Shown: piece after piece, positions 1-6,779 of the stretch
How positions within the stretch are numbered: the stretch's first letter is position 1
How the letters are laid out: each line of letters begins with the position of its first letter
Source: JAJRAG01 sp050010535
Lineage (GTDB): Archaea; Thermoplasmatota; Thermoplasmata; Methanomassiliicoccales; JACIVX01
NCBI GenBank assembly: GCA_050010535.1
Contig: JBEKKT010000033.1
Span: forward strand, 1 to 13,128
Direction: 5' to 3'
Length of the DNA stretch: 13,128 bases
Program-made: the position numbers and the translations under genes
Notes under the pieces: model-generated
Told to the model about the DNA's origin: nothing
What the model saw: the letters and a program-made list of their open reading frames with translations, nothing else
The model's database searches: none

Positions 1-1
1 G

Positions 2-1006
2 ATGGGCCGATATCCTCTCTTAGAGGTGGCAAAGACGTACGTAGAGAGGAGGAGTGGATTCATCGCGAAGAGCACGGAAGAGGAAATGCAAAGAAAACAC
101 CGATACCTCAATCGAGTGTTCGTTGAGCTCAAGAAGGAGGGACGAGTGGCGCACACAAACCCTGTCTCGATCGACCGGGACGACATCGCGGCATTCGTTG
201 AGTGGACAAGAGAACGGAACCTCTGCGGATATACAGTGGAGAAGCTTCTCAGACTCCTAAAGCAGCTCTGCGCTTTCGTCGGGAACGCCGTGTTCGAGAG
301 AATGAAGGCAGAAGGTGAGGAACTTCCCCGACGGAGCCCAAAAGGGATAAACTCTTTGAACGAGGAGCAGGTGGAGCTGATCATGCAGAAAGCAGAAGAA
401 ATCGGCGGCTGGCAAGGAGAGGTGACGCGATTCATTGTCGCAATGTACCCCTTCACAGGTGCCCGGCCGTCAGAACTCCGCCTTGCGCACATAGACGACA
501 TAGATGCCCAGCGATGGACGCTGTTCATCCGCTCCCCTAAAGGTCAGGGCAAATGGGGTAGGCAGAGAACGGATCCAATCCTGCCTCCCGCGAGAGAAGC
601 CGTGATACGCTTCCTGAAGGCAAGGAAGGATCGGCTGAGGGAACTCGGACTCGAGGAGGCGTTGCCGTTGATGCCTGCGTATCACAGGGGAGCTGTTGGC
701 TTCTACTCCGTGAGTAAGTTCCGCGAGCTCAAGAAGATCGTTCAGAGCAAGCTACCCCCTGGTTTCCCGGACTTCTCCTTGAAGACTTTCAGGGCGAGTT
801 TCTGCCAGATGAATATCGATCGGGACCCCTCCCTCATCTCCGACGTGTCTTACGCGATGGGGCACTCAAGTACACGAACCACCGAGGCATTCTACGGGCG
901 CATAAAACAGGACCAAGCCCTCGAGCGCATCCAGCGTGCCTGGGAGCAAGCCAGTGCAAAAAAACGCGTTTTTGACGAAAAATACGAGGTGTCTGGATAT
1001 GCCTAG
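2..1006 (+). CDS. Tyrosine recombinase / integrase of an integrated element
   Basis: Site-specific recombinase that would insert or excise an element by strand exchange through a tyrosine-DNA link. The N-terminal ~110 residues look like a helical core-binding domain; the rest is the catalytic domain. Visible active-site residues are Arg155 in TGARPSEL, a candidate Lys at 180 or 184, a Lys261-x-x-Arg264 box, His288 in MGHSS and the nucleophile Tyr298 in AFYGR, ten residues after His288. Box II thus has Lys where most family members have His. The ATG at base 2 gives a plausible full-length 334-residue protein, but the window edge hides any upstream start. The stop codon lies three bases from the 3' end of tRNA-Arg(TCG), which points to that tRNA as the attachment target. 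The catalytic set is complete, so the enzyme may be active. Function is confident; the start is not. Confidence 0.9.
   Translation: MGRYPLLEVAKTYVERRSGFIAKSTEEEMQRKHRYLNRVFVELKKEGRVAHTNPVSIDRDDIAAFVEWTRERNLCGYTVEKLLRLLKQLCAFVGNAVFERMKAEGEELPRRSPKGINSLNEEQVELIMQKAEEIGGWQGEVTRFIVAMYPFTGARPSELRLAHIDDIDAQRWTLFIRSPKGQGKWGRQRTDPILPPAREAVIRFLKARKDRLRELGLEEALPLMPAYHRGAVGFYSVSKFRELKKIVQSKLPPGFPDFSLKTFRASFCQMNIDRDPSLISDVSYAMGHSSTRTTEAFYGRIKQDQALERIQRAWEQASAKKRVFDEKYEVSGYA
960..973. repeat. 14-bp perfect palindrome at the integrase 3' end
   Basis: Five A, then CGCG, then five T form a perfect inverted repeat inside the last codons of the integrase gene, 37 bases from the tRNA-Arg 3' end. Read on the minus strand, this and a second A/T run near 979-983 put T tracts downstream of the tRNA, so they could also terminate tRNA transcription. 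A protein-binding site for recombination is another possibility. The repeat is seen directly; its role is inference. Confidence 0.5.
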
Positions 1007-1009
1007 TAG

Positions 1010-1084
1010 CGGGCCCGTGGGGATTCGAACCCCAGTCTTTGGCTCCGAAGGCCAAAAGGATAATCCAGACTACCCTACGGGCCC
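1010..1084 (-). tRNA. tRNA-Arg (anticodon TCG), probable integration target
   Basis: A complete cloverleaf reads on the minus strand: acceptor GGGCCCG paired with CGGGCCC, a D arm, an anticodon stem TTGGC/GCCAA around loop CTTCGGA (anticodon TCG, reading CGA), variable loop AGAC and T arm TGGGG/CCCCA around TTCGAAT. The discriminator is G and CCA is not encoded. There is no intron. A TATA-like stretch near 1109-1117 (minus) lies about 29 bases upstream. The 3' end faces the integrase gene, so the 3' half of this tRNA (about 1011-1050) is the likely attachment core. Confidence 0.95.
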
Positions 1085-1170
1085 AGCAGATGTAGTACGC
1101 CGTGACTTCATAAGGATTTGTCAGGCGGTTCTCGAACATAATTCAGACATACCGGGATTCGACTTCAGAC

Positions 1171-2346
1171 TCACTCGACGTCAAGGACCAAGGCATAAGT
1201 TCGCCTCAAATCCTCTCTGTTCGCCTTCTTCGGATTCGCAGACAGGCAGCCGTTCTTCAACGCGTCGCTGACGAGATCGTTGAACTCTTTCTTCGTCACC
1301 TTGACTTTCTGTATGCGGTGGGGAATTCCGACATCAGCAGACAGCTTCCTCACAGCTTCGACGACCGCCACAGCCGCGGCTTCGACCGACTTGCTGTCCT
1401 TCTCGTCATAATTCGCGCAGAGCCCAAGGACCCTGGCTAAGAATGCCAGCTTATTCGAAACCGCGTCACAGTTGTAGCTCAGACAGTACGGAAGAAGGAT
1501 AGAGTTTGCTACTCCGTGGGGAACGTTGAACTTTCCGCCCAGAGGCTCAGCCATCGCATGGACAATGCCTAGGCCAGAGATCGAGAACGCCATGCCGGCC
1601 AGTGTGCTCGCCGCGCACATGTTGCCCCTCGCTTCGATATCGCTGCCATCGCTCACCGCTTTCCTCAGGTTGTTGAATATCAGCCGTGTCGCTTCGATGG
1701 CAAGTGCATCTGACAGAGCGTGCGCGTTCTTTGTGGTGTAAGCCTCGATGGCGTGGGTGAGGGCGTCCATTCCAGTGGATGCCGTAATGGACTTGGGAAG
1801 AGATATCGTGAGCTCTGGATCGACGAGGGCGATCTTCGGATACAGGCACTCGCCTCGTATCGTCTCCTTAACTCTCGCCTTCTTATTCGTTATGACCGCG
1901 GACCGCGTGACCTCGCTGCCCGTGCCTGCTGTGGTTGGTATGGCTACGAGAGTGATGGGGGCTGTTCCGACGACCTCTCTCGAATACAAGTCCCGGATGT
2001 CGCAATTCTCTATCATCAGAGCGACGACGGCCTTCGCAGTGTCGATCGCGCTTCCGCCGCCGACAGCGATTATCCCCCCGAATCCGTTGTGAGACACCAT
2101 CGCGAGCGCCTCCATCACGTTCTGCTCGCTCGGGTTCTGCTCCACGCCTTCATAGATCTCGTGGGAGATTCCGGACTTCTCAAGGGAGTACAGAACATTC
2201 GAAACGCATCCCGCTTTCATGACCCCACTGTCCGTTACGATCAGAGCGGACTTCACTCCCTGCTTGACGAGCATTGAGCCCAGCGAGCTTACGCATCCTG
2301 CTTCGATCGTCAACCGAGTAGGGACATGGAACTTGAATGGTGCCAC
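1171..2346 (-). CDS. Iron-containing (group III) alcohol dehydrogenase
   Basis: NAD(P)-dependent, metal-dependent oxidoreductase interconverting alcohols and aldehydes or ketones in the cytoplasm. At 391 residues it has the usual length for the family. The N-terminal nucleotide-binding half holds GGGSAID at 96-102 and IPTTAGTGSE near 136-145. The metal-binding half holds the expected ligands Asp194 and His198 (GMDALTH), His263 (GIVHAMAEPLG) and His277 (VPHGVAN). The start is a GTG preceded at about seven bases by a purine-rich ribosome-binding site (AGGAG in a GGAGAGGAG run), unlike the leaderless neighbours. Transcribed away from hypE. The true substrate cannot be read from sequence; the family covers ethanol, butanol, lactaldehyde, 1,3-propanediol and others, and no neighbour narrows it. 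All catalytic residues are present. Confidence 0.95.
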   Translation of the reverse strand: MAPFKFHVPTRLTIEAGCVSSLGSMLVKQGVKSALIVTDSGVMKAGCVSNVLYSLEKSGISHEIYEGVEQNPSEQNVMEALAMVSHNGFGGIIAVGGGSAIDTAKAVVALMIENCDIRDLYSREVVGTAPITLVAIPTTAGTGSEVTRSAVITNKKARVKETIRGECLYPKIALVDPELTISLPKSITASTGMDALTHAIEAYTTKNAHALSDALAIEATRLIFNNLRKAVSDGSDIEARGNMCAASTLAGMAFSISGLGIVHAMAEPLGGKFNVPHGVANSILLPYCLSYNCDAVSNKLAFLARVLGLCANYDEKDSKSVEAAAVAVVEAVRKLSADVGIPHRIQKVKVTKKEFNDLVSDALKNGCLSANPKKANREDLRRTYALVLDVE

Positions 2347-2400
2347 GAGCGCTCTCCTCTCCTTCGATTAATACGCTGTTCTCGGTGATAGGCGAGACGA

Positions 2401-2409
2401 TGATAAAAC
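2401..2409 (-). promoter_or_regulatory. Candidate TATA box of the alcohol dehydrogenase gene
   Basis: On the minus strand this reads GTTTTATCA, centred about 60 bases upstream of the GTG start. That would leave a leader of roughly 30 bases carrying the purine-rich ribosome-binding site. It is a fair match to an archaeal TATA box and nothing more. Confidence 0.4.
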
Positions 2410-2454
2410 TTTCTTTCAGATATCGTAGCGACACGTTCTAGTTTCGAAGGCAAC

Positions 2455-2461
2455 ATTTAAA
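2455..2461 (+). promoter_or_regulatory. TATA box of hypE (probably leaderless)
   Basis: ATTTAAA is centred about 29 bases before the hypE ATG. An archaeal TATA box of this kind places the transcription start about 25 bases downstream, at or just before the ATG. No ribosome-binding site is visible between them, so the message is probably leaderless. Confidence 0.6.
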
Positions 2462-2486
2462 CGAGCCGCGCGCAATCCTCCGAAAC

Positions 2487-3533
2487 ATGAAGAGAATCAC
2501 TATGGGGCATGGGGCGGGCGGGGAGATGATGCACGAACTGATCGACTCGCACATAGCTCCGTTCCTGCCAGCTTTCCCAGTTGAGGTTCCTTTGCACTCC
2601 TTCGACGACTCCGCCGTGGTGGACGGGATCGTTTTCACAACCGACGCCCACACAGTGAAACCCCTGTTCTTCCCGGGCGGGGATATTGGCTCGCTGGCCG
2701 TATGCGGGACGGTCAACGACATCGCTGTGATGGGCGCGACACCGATCGCCATGGCGAGCGCGCTCATCCTGGAAGAGGGGTTGGAAATCGAGGTCCTCGA
2801 GAAGGTCATGAAGAGCATGGGGGAGTACTCGAAAAGGACGAAGGTTCCCATCGTCACGGGCGACACCAAGGTGGTGGAGAGGGGAGCGATGGATGGCGTG
2901 GTCATAACGAGCTCCGCGATCGGCAGGAGGAGCGACCGCCTCGATCACGATCTCGAGGTCGCCGGAGAACATCGAAAGGTCTCATCCAGATGGCTCACGG
3001 ACGACAACCTGAAAGAAGGAGATGTCATCATCGTATCTGGGACTCTAGGCGACCACGGCGTCGCCCTGCTATCTTTTCGGGAAGGATACGGGTTCGAGAG
3101 CGAGGTCAAGAGCGACATCGCTCCGCTGAACGACCTTGTGGAGGATATCCTCGAGGTGGGCGGGGCTGTCAGCATGAAGGATCCCACGAGGGGAGGACTA
3201 GCGAACACCCTCAACGAGTGGGCGGCAAAGTCAAAGATAGGTATCGAGGTTGATGAGACGAAAATTCCGATACTCGACCCAGTGCGCAACGCCTGCGAAT
3301 TGCTCGGGATCGATCCATTATCGATCGGGAATGAGGGGAAGCTCGTGGTGGCCGTCGTCCCTGGGATGGCGGAGGAGGTGCTCGCCATCATCAAGAAGTC
3401 AGACATCGGAAGAAAAGCAGAGATTATCGGCGATGTCACAAAGGGTCCCGACATGGTCGTGCTAAGGACCGAGATCGGAGGTCGCAGAATCCTCGATCCG
3501 CCTGTAGGGGATCCCGTTCCGAGGATATGCTAG
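2487..3533 (+). CDS. hypE: HypE, NiFe-hydrogenase maturation carbamoyl dehydratase
   Basis: HypE receives a carbamoyl group from HypF on its C-terminal cysteine and dehydrates it with ATP to a thiocyanate, the source of the cyanide ligands on the NiFe-hydrogenase iron. It belongs to the PurM-like ATP-binding family. The N-terminus has GHGAGGEMMHELI and the segment around SFDDSAVVDG (38-47); the ATP-binding half has VNDIAVMGATP (76-86) and VTGDTKVVERG (123-133); the C-terminal half has KDPTRGGLANTLNE (231-244). It ends in PRIC, giving the essential Cys348. A charged stretch near 148-172 looks slightly longer than typical. No other hyp or hydrogenase gene lies in the window, so partners must be encoded elsewhere. 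It diverges from the alcohol dehydrogenase gene and meets a minus-strand pseudogene tail to tail. Identification is very secure. Confidence 0.97.
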   Translation: MKRITMGHGAGGEMMHELIDSHIAPFLPAFPVEVPLHSFDDSAVVDGIVFTTDAHTVKPLFFPGGDIGSLAVCGTVNDIAVMGATPIAMASALILEEGLEIEVLEKVMKSMGEYSKRTKVPIVTGDTKVVERGAMDGVVITSSAIGRRSDRLDHDLEVAGEHRKVSSRWLTDDNLKEGDVIIVSGTLGDHGVALLSFREGYGFESEVKSDIAPLNDLVEDILEVGGAVSMKDPTRGGLANTLNEWAAKSKIGIEVDETKIPILDPVRNACELLGIDPLSIGNEGKLVVAVVPGMAEEVLAIIKKSDIGRKAEIIGDVTKGPDMVVLRTEIGGRRILDPPVGDPVPRIC

Positions 3534-3536
3534 CGT

Positions 3537-4227
3537 TCAGACCAAAGTCTGGATCCAGAAACTTATCGCGAACGCCGCAAGACCCGCGATGGCCATCCAA
3601 ATCCCCCTGGCCCAGGAATTCCTCTTCCCCATTCTTTCTATTATGGCCCCGGTGCTGAACGGGATGCCTATCGCCAAGGAGACCGATATCTAGGAGGTTG
3701 TTCGGAGCGGGCTTCAGGAGAGAGCAGGAACGGAAATATCGTTATCGAGCAGACGATGATGGGCGCAGTGGAGTTCGTGAACGACATTATCACAAGGCTG
3801 ATCCTTGAGAATCTCCTGATCTCGGTGTCGTCCAATCATGTCAGGAGAGCCCTCTCCATCATCTCCATCCTCCTGCTTTGCTCTATGCCCTCAGCCTCGT
3901 GAACGCTGAGCCGATGATGATCCCTAGGACGACGAATGTCGAGTCGAAGACCGTGTTAATGAAGAACCCACGCATCACTGGTCCAGTCTCGGTGTTCTCA
4001 GTGTCGAACGAATCCTCGACAATGGTTCTTTCACCAGACTCACAGAATGCGATCTCACCATATGGAAGCTTGATTCCTATCGGGTCAATGACGCTAACGA
4101 TTATTTCCGTTTCGGGAACATTCAAGGATGTTGTTCCACTTAAGCCAATCTCAAAAGAATCGGTTGACGAATAGGCACCCAGACCAGTTACAAAATTTAT
4201 ATATACGCTTGCAGACGATATAATCAA
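3537..4227 (-). pseudogene. Decayed membrane-protein gene with frameshifts and stops
   Basis: Three minus-strand pieces in shifted frames read as one broken protein. Piece 1 (about 4227-3883) has an acidic, probably extracellular region followed by a hydrophobic segment (TFVVLGIIIGSAF). Piece 2, shifted by one base from about 3905, reads EQSRRMEMMERALLT, then an in-frame TGA at 3836-3838, then LDDTEIRRFSRISL and a second hydrophobic stretch. Piece 3 follows a further disruption and an in-frame TAG at 3690-3692; it reads ISVSLAIGIPF and ends with a third hydrophobic stretch (AIAGLAAFAISFWIQTLV) and TGA at 3537-3539. The N-terminus overlaps the promoter of the next plus-strand gene and looks lost or altered. 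I do not recognise the family. The layout suggests an external domain, one membrane span, a charged cytoplasmic linker and one or two more spans. Overlapping plus-strand frames look non-coding. Confidence 0.7.
4196..4205 (+). promoter_or_regulatory. Strong TATA box for the secreted peptidase gene
   Basis: TTTATATATA is a near-perfect archaeal TATA box. Transcription should start about 4226-4231, leaving a leader of about 80 bases before the GTG start of the peptidase gene. That is long compared with the leaderless genes around it. It lies within the nominal 5' end of the minus-strand pseudogene. Confidence 0.7.
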
Positions 4228-4238
4228 TCACAAGTATT

Positions 4239-4298
4239 ATGGCCGCCAGAAATGGGGGAGCGGTGCCGAAAGCACCTTTGATACGGCGGCATACTTAG
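4239..4298 (+). CDS. Mini-ORF (19 codons) in the peptidase leader
   Basis: An ATG about ten bases after the predicted transcription start opens a 19-residue frame (MAARNGGAVPKAPLIRRHT). It ends in a TAG whose last two bases start the AGGAGG ribosome-binding site of the next gene. That placement would suit translational coupling or a regulatory leader peptide. The peptide has no recognisable domain and is short enough to arise by chance. Whether it is translated is unknown. Confidence 0.3.
   Translation: MAARNGGAVPKAPLIRRHT
4241..4290 (+). promoter_or_regulatory. Structured 5' leader with nested hairpins
   Basis: GCCGCC at 4242-4247 pairs with GGCGGC at 4285-4290. It encloses a second stem, GGTGC/GCACC (4262-4276), capped by CGAAA, plus unpaired segments AGAAATGGGGGAGC and TTTGATAC. 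The outer stem closes six bases before the AGGAGG ribosome-binding site. The nested fold is seen in the sequence; I could not match it to a known riboswitch class. It may simply expose or hide the ribosome-binding site, or shape mini-ORF translation. Confidence 0.45.
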
Positions 4299-4308
4299 GA
4301 GGGGTGAA

Positions 4309-6435
4309 GTGTTAGGAAAAATCGCTAAGATCCTTAGCATAGCAGTAGCACTAACAATGGTGCTAGGGGTTTTCGCGGTCCTTATTCCAAGGACGACTGC
4401 GGAGACTCCGAATGCTCCGATGTTTGTTGAACCGGAGCGTATGGACATAGGGCCCCAGCTCAGAAGTCAGAGCGCGGGTGCATACGCGATAAAGACCGAC
4501 GGAATGATCTCGTCCACGTTGTCGAGTGCTGGTGGATTGGGGATGAACCACACCATAGGGGACACAGCCCCGTTCCTTGTTATCGATAATTGGTACGGAT
4601 ACTACTTCTTCTCGAACTTCAGAATGAGGGGCAACGGCACCTATTGTGAGGTCTGGGTACAGATCGACCTGAACTTTACGGCCGGAGACCCGAGGAATGA
4701 CTGGAACAAGCTGCAGATAAACGACACGAATGTCAACTACATCATTAACCAGTTCGACAACAATATCTACCCAAAGGAGAAGCAGTACTTCGGCGTGCCA
4801 GCTGCGCTCGACGGCTCGAACTCACTTCTGAAGGAATATGGATATCCGGACAACTACATCTTCGAGACGAAGACACCTGGCAGGGTCATGATAATGATCG
4901 GCAACATAAGGGACGAGAATTATTACTACCCAAGTTACCCCTACTACATTGCTGGGTACTTTGATCCCGCATTGAAAACGTACTATGACAGGAACATCAT
5001 AACAATCGACTGCTGGGACTGGAAGAACCGGACAACTGGCAACGTGCCGAGACCGTACGTATATGAATCGACGGTGGCTCACGAGTACCAGCATCTGCTG
5101 CGTGATGCATACAAGCCAGGTGATGCCACATGGACCAATGAAGGGTCCTCGATGTACGCGGAGTTCCTGTGCGGTTATGGAATTGATTGGTCCTATGTCA
5201 ACAGCTACTTCTATACGCCAGATAACTCGCTCACCGAGTGGGGCGACCAGGGTGACATAAACATTCTTGCTGATTACGGTGCGGCCGATCTATTCATGAT
5301 ATACGTGAATGATCACTTTGGAGGAGCAAGCACGATATCGGCGATCTTCCACGACAAGCTATATGGAGCGGACTCGATTACCGACGCATTAAAGAATCTT
5401 GGGTATTCTGGCTGGAATTTCAAGAATGTGTACCGCGCCTTCTCCCTTGCCAATTTGATACGAAGTGACAACCCAGGCAACGGACTTTACAACTATAAGT
5501 CTATTGACTTATCGTCTGCTAACCCAAATGTCACTTCGGTCTTTGCGCGAGTGTACTACCCATATTATGGAGAAGTCGCTAGGTCCGACTATGGTACAAC
5601 CAGGACGATTCTGGGCTACGACACATATGAATCGCTTCTGAATTCCTACGGAACGAACTACTACTTCGCGTTGACATCCCAGTGGTATACGGGCGTGGAT
5701 CCTCTCATGCTCAAATACGAGTTCGCGGGCTGGAATAGCGCACCTAGTGCTAGCTGGCAGCTGCAACCCGATGGCTCATGGTGGTCTGGTAACTCCAACA
5801 TGAGAGATGTTACATTGGTGGGATCGGCTGACTTGACGAACGTTGAGACGGCAACGCTGACCTTTGACACATACTACTCAGCTGAGGAGACATACGACTT
5901 CTGCTTCGTTCAGGTATCCACGAACGGCGGAGTGAACTGGACCTCGCTTTCGAACCAATATACTACAAGCGTGAACAACACGGACGTGCAGGCGATAATT
6001 GCGAACATGCCCGGCTTGACTGGTGACTCTGGGGGCTGGATGACCATGTCCTATGACCTGTCGAATTACGTTGGACAGAAGATCATGTTCCAATTCAGGT
6101 ACATGACTGACGAGGGTACGACCTGGAATGGATGGTATGTCAGTAATGTCTATGTCAATGCTCAGACCAACAAACTGATCGACAACGGACGGGATGTCAT
6201 TGGCCTAAAGACAGTGTATCCAGATGCGGACTACATGATAACGGTGTATGCCCCGAGCCAGTATACTGCTGTAGGACTGTATCTGCCATCGCTGCTCTTC
6301 AATGTAACCGCCAACGACGTCAGCGACACCGCGATGAAGAGCTTCTCGAGCCTGACCATATATGACTATGCGATCATAGTCGTTAGCACGACGCAGGGAC
6401 CAGTGGACTACCAATTCGGCATAATCAACACATGA
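4309..6435 (+). CDS. Secreted zinc metallopeptidase, immune-inhibitor-A/M6-like
   Basis: Predicted exported protease of 708 residues. It starts with a signal peptide (Lys4 and Lys7, hydrophobic 8-26, probable cleavage near 31). The catalytic domain has His258-Glu259-Tyr-Gln-His262, an HExxH zinc site, followed by Glu278 in WTNEGSSMYAE as the likely third ligand, a gluzincin pattern. Residues ~485-617 form a beta-rich module with GGVNWTSLS, DLSNYVGQKIMFQFRY and WNGWYVSNVYV, resembling the accessory domain after immune inhibitor A-type (M6) catalytic domains. A last beta-rich segment follows; no membrane anchor or sorting signal is visible, so it is probably released. The GTG start is chosen because AGGAGGGGTG lies just upstream and the signal peptide begins there. 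Many Tyr, Asn and Ser residues fit an extracellular protein. It probably degrades external protein for nutrition. Peptidase class is likely; the exact family is less sure. Confidence 0.85.
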   Translation: MLGKIAKILSIAVALTMVLGVFAVLIPRTTAETPNAPMFVEPERMDIGPQLRSQSAGAYAIKTDGMISSTLSSAGGLGMNHTIGDTAPFLVIDNWYGYYFFSNFRMRGNGTYCEVWVQIDLNFTAGDPRNDWNKLQINDTNVNYIINQFDNNIYPKEKQYFGVPAALDGSNSLLKEYGYPDNYIFETKTPGRVMIMIGNIRDENYYYPSYPYYIAGYFDPALKTYYDRNIITIDCWDWKNRTTGNVPRPYVYESTVAHEYQHLLRDAYKPGDATWTNEGSSMYAEFLCGYGIDWSYVNSYFYTPDNSLTEWGDQGDINILADYGAADLFMIYVNDHFGGASTISAIFHDKLYGADSITDALKNLGYSGWNFKNVYRAFSLANLIRSDNPGNGLYNYKSIDLSSANPNVTSVFARVYYPYYGEVARSDYGTTRTILGYDTYESLLNSYGTNYYFALTSQWYTGVDPLMLKYEFAGWNSAPSASWQLQPDGSWWSGNSNMRDVTLVGSADLTNVETATLTFDTYYSAEETYDFCFVQVSTNGGVNWTSLSNQYTTSVNNTDVQAIIANMPGLTGDSGGWMTMSYDLSNYVGQKIMFQFRYMTDEGTTWNGWYVSNVYVNAQTNKLIDNGRDVIGLKTVYPDADYMITVYAPSQYTAVGLYLPSLLFNVTANDVSDTAMKSFSSLTIYDYAIIVVSTTQGPVDYQFGIINT

Positions 6436-6451
6436 TGAAACCCACGAAACC

Positions 6452-6475
6452 TTTTCCCTTTTTCAATTTATTTTT
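6452..6475 (+). terminator. T-rich transcription terminator after the peptidase gene
   Basis: Three T runs (four, then about five, then five T) separated by short C- or A-containing spacers begin about 16 bases after the stop codon. Archaeal RNA polymerase terminates on such U tracts without a hairpin. This would insulate the peptidase gene from tRNA-Val downstream. Confidence 0.6.
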
Positions 6476-6516
6476 GTCCCACTGCAGGATTGGATGGAGA
6501 ACACCCGAAATGATTA

Positions 6517-6528
6517 AGATTTTAAGAT
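6517..6528 (+). promoter_or_regulatory. TATA box of tRNA-Val
   Basis: AGATTTTAAGAT is centred about 26 bases before the first base of tRNA-Val, the standard archaeal spacing for a stable-RNA promoter. Confidence 0.55.
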
Positions 6529-6548
6529 GATTCTTCCATTGACCCCAC

Positions 6549-6653
6549 GGGCTCATGGTCTAGCGGTCATGAGATTGTCTGGCATTCCCAGACGATCTGG
6601 CAAACAACGCCCTTACACGGCGTAGGTCCCCGGTTCGAATCCGGGTGAGCCCA
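6549..6653 (+). tRNA. tRNA-Val (anticodon TAC) with apparent intron
   Basis: Acceptor GGGCTCA pairs with TGAGCCC; the discriminator is A and CCA is not encoded. Anticodon stem ACGCC/GGCGT encloses CTTACAC (anticodon TAC, reading GTA), and T arm CCCGG/CCGGG encloses TTCGAAT. The gene is 105 bases, about 32 too many. The excess lies between the 3' side of the D stem and the anticodon stem, not at the usual 37/38 site. Removing it gives a normal 73-base tRNA with a D stem in which GTC pairs with GAC. Confidence 0.92.
6573..6604 (+). other. Putative noncanonical intron in tRNA-Val
   Basis: These 32 bases can be removed to give a normal tRNA, placing the insertion at about position 24/25. Inside, GATTGTCTGG pairs with CCAGACGATC (one T-G wobble) around the loop CATTC, a 10-bp hairpin. 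I could not fit a clean bulge-helix-bulge at the ends, so the exact boundaries may shift by a base or more. Confidence 0.6.
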
Positions 6654-6779
6654 CTTCTCTTCTCCTGGTCCAACGCATCTATCAGATAAAACGACCGTTT
6701 CAACATTGGCCATATCGTCAGAATCCTACAACAAAGCTATTGAACCGCTACTTCATTACGGCAGCTCGGGTGCGGTCCG

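Noticed and set aside
3878..4174. 98-codon plus-strand open frame in the gene-poor region
   Set aside because: It overlaps the minus-strand pseudogene antisense. The minus frame shows a convincing external domain and membrane span, while the plus frame has no recognisable pattern and no ribosome-binding site.
4241..4300. Fluoride (crcB) riboswitch for the peptidase leader
   Set aside because: TGAT before the closing stem and TAC after it are reminiscent, but the conserved 5' GGnGATG and its pseudoknot partner are missing, and a secreted peptidase is an unlikely target.
6432..6438. ATGATGA resembling a C box of a C/D-box RNA after the peptidase stop
   Set aside because: No CTGA D box follows at a suitable distance and the area is a T-rich terminator.
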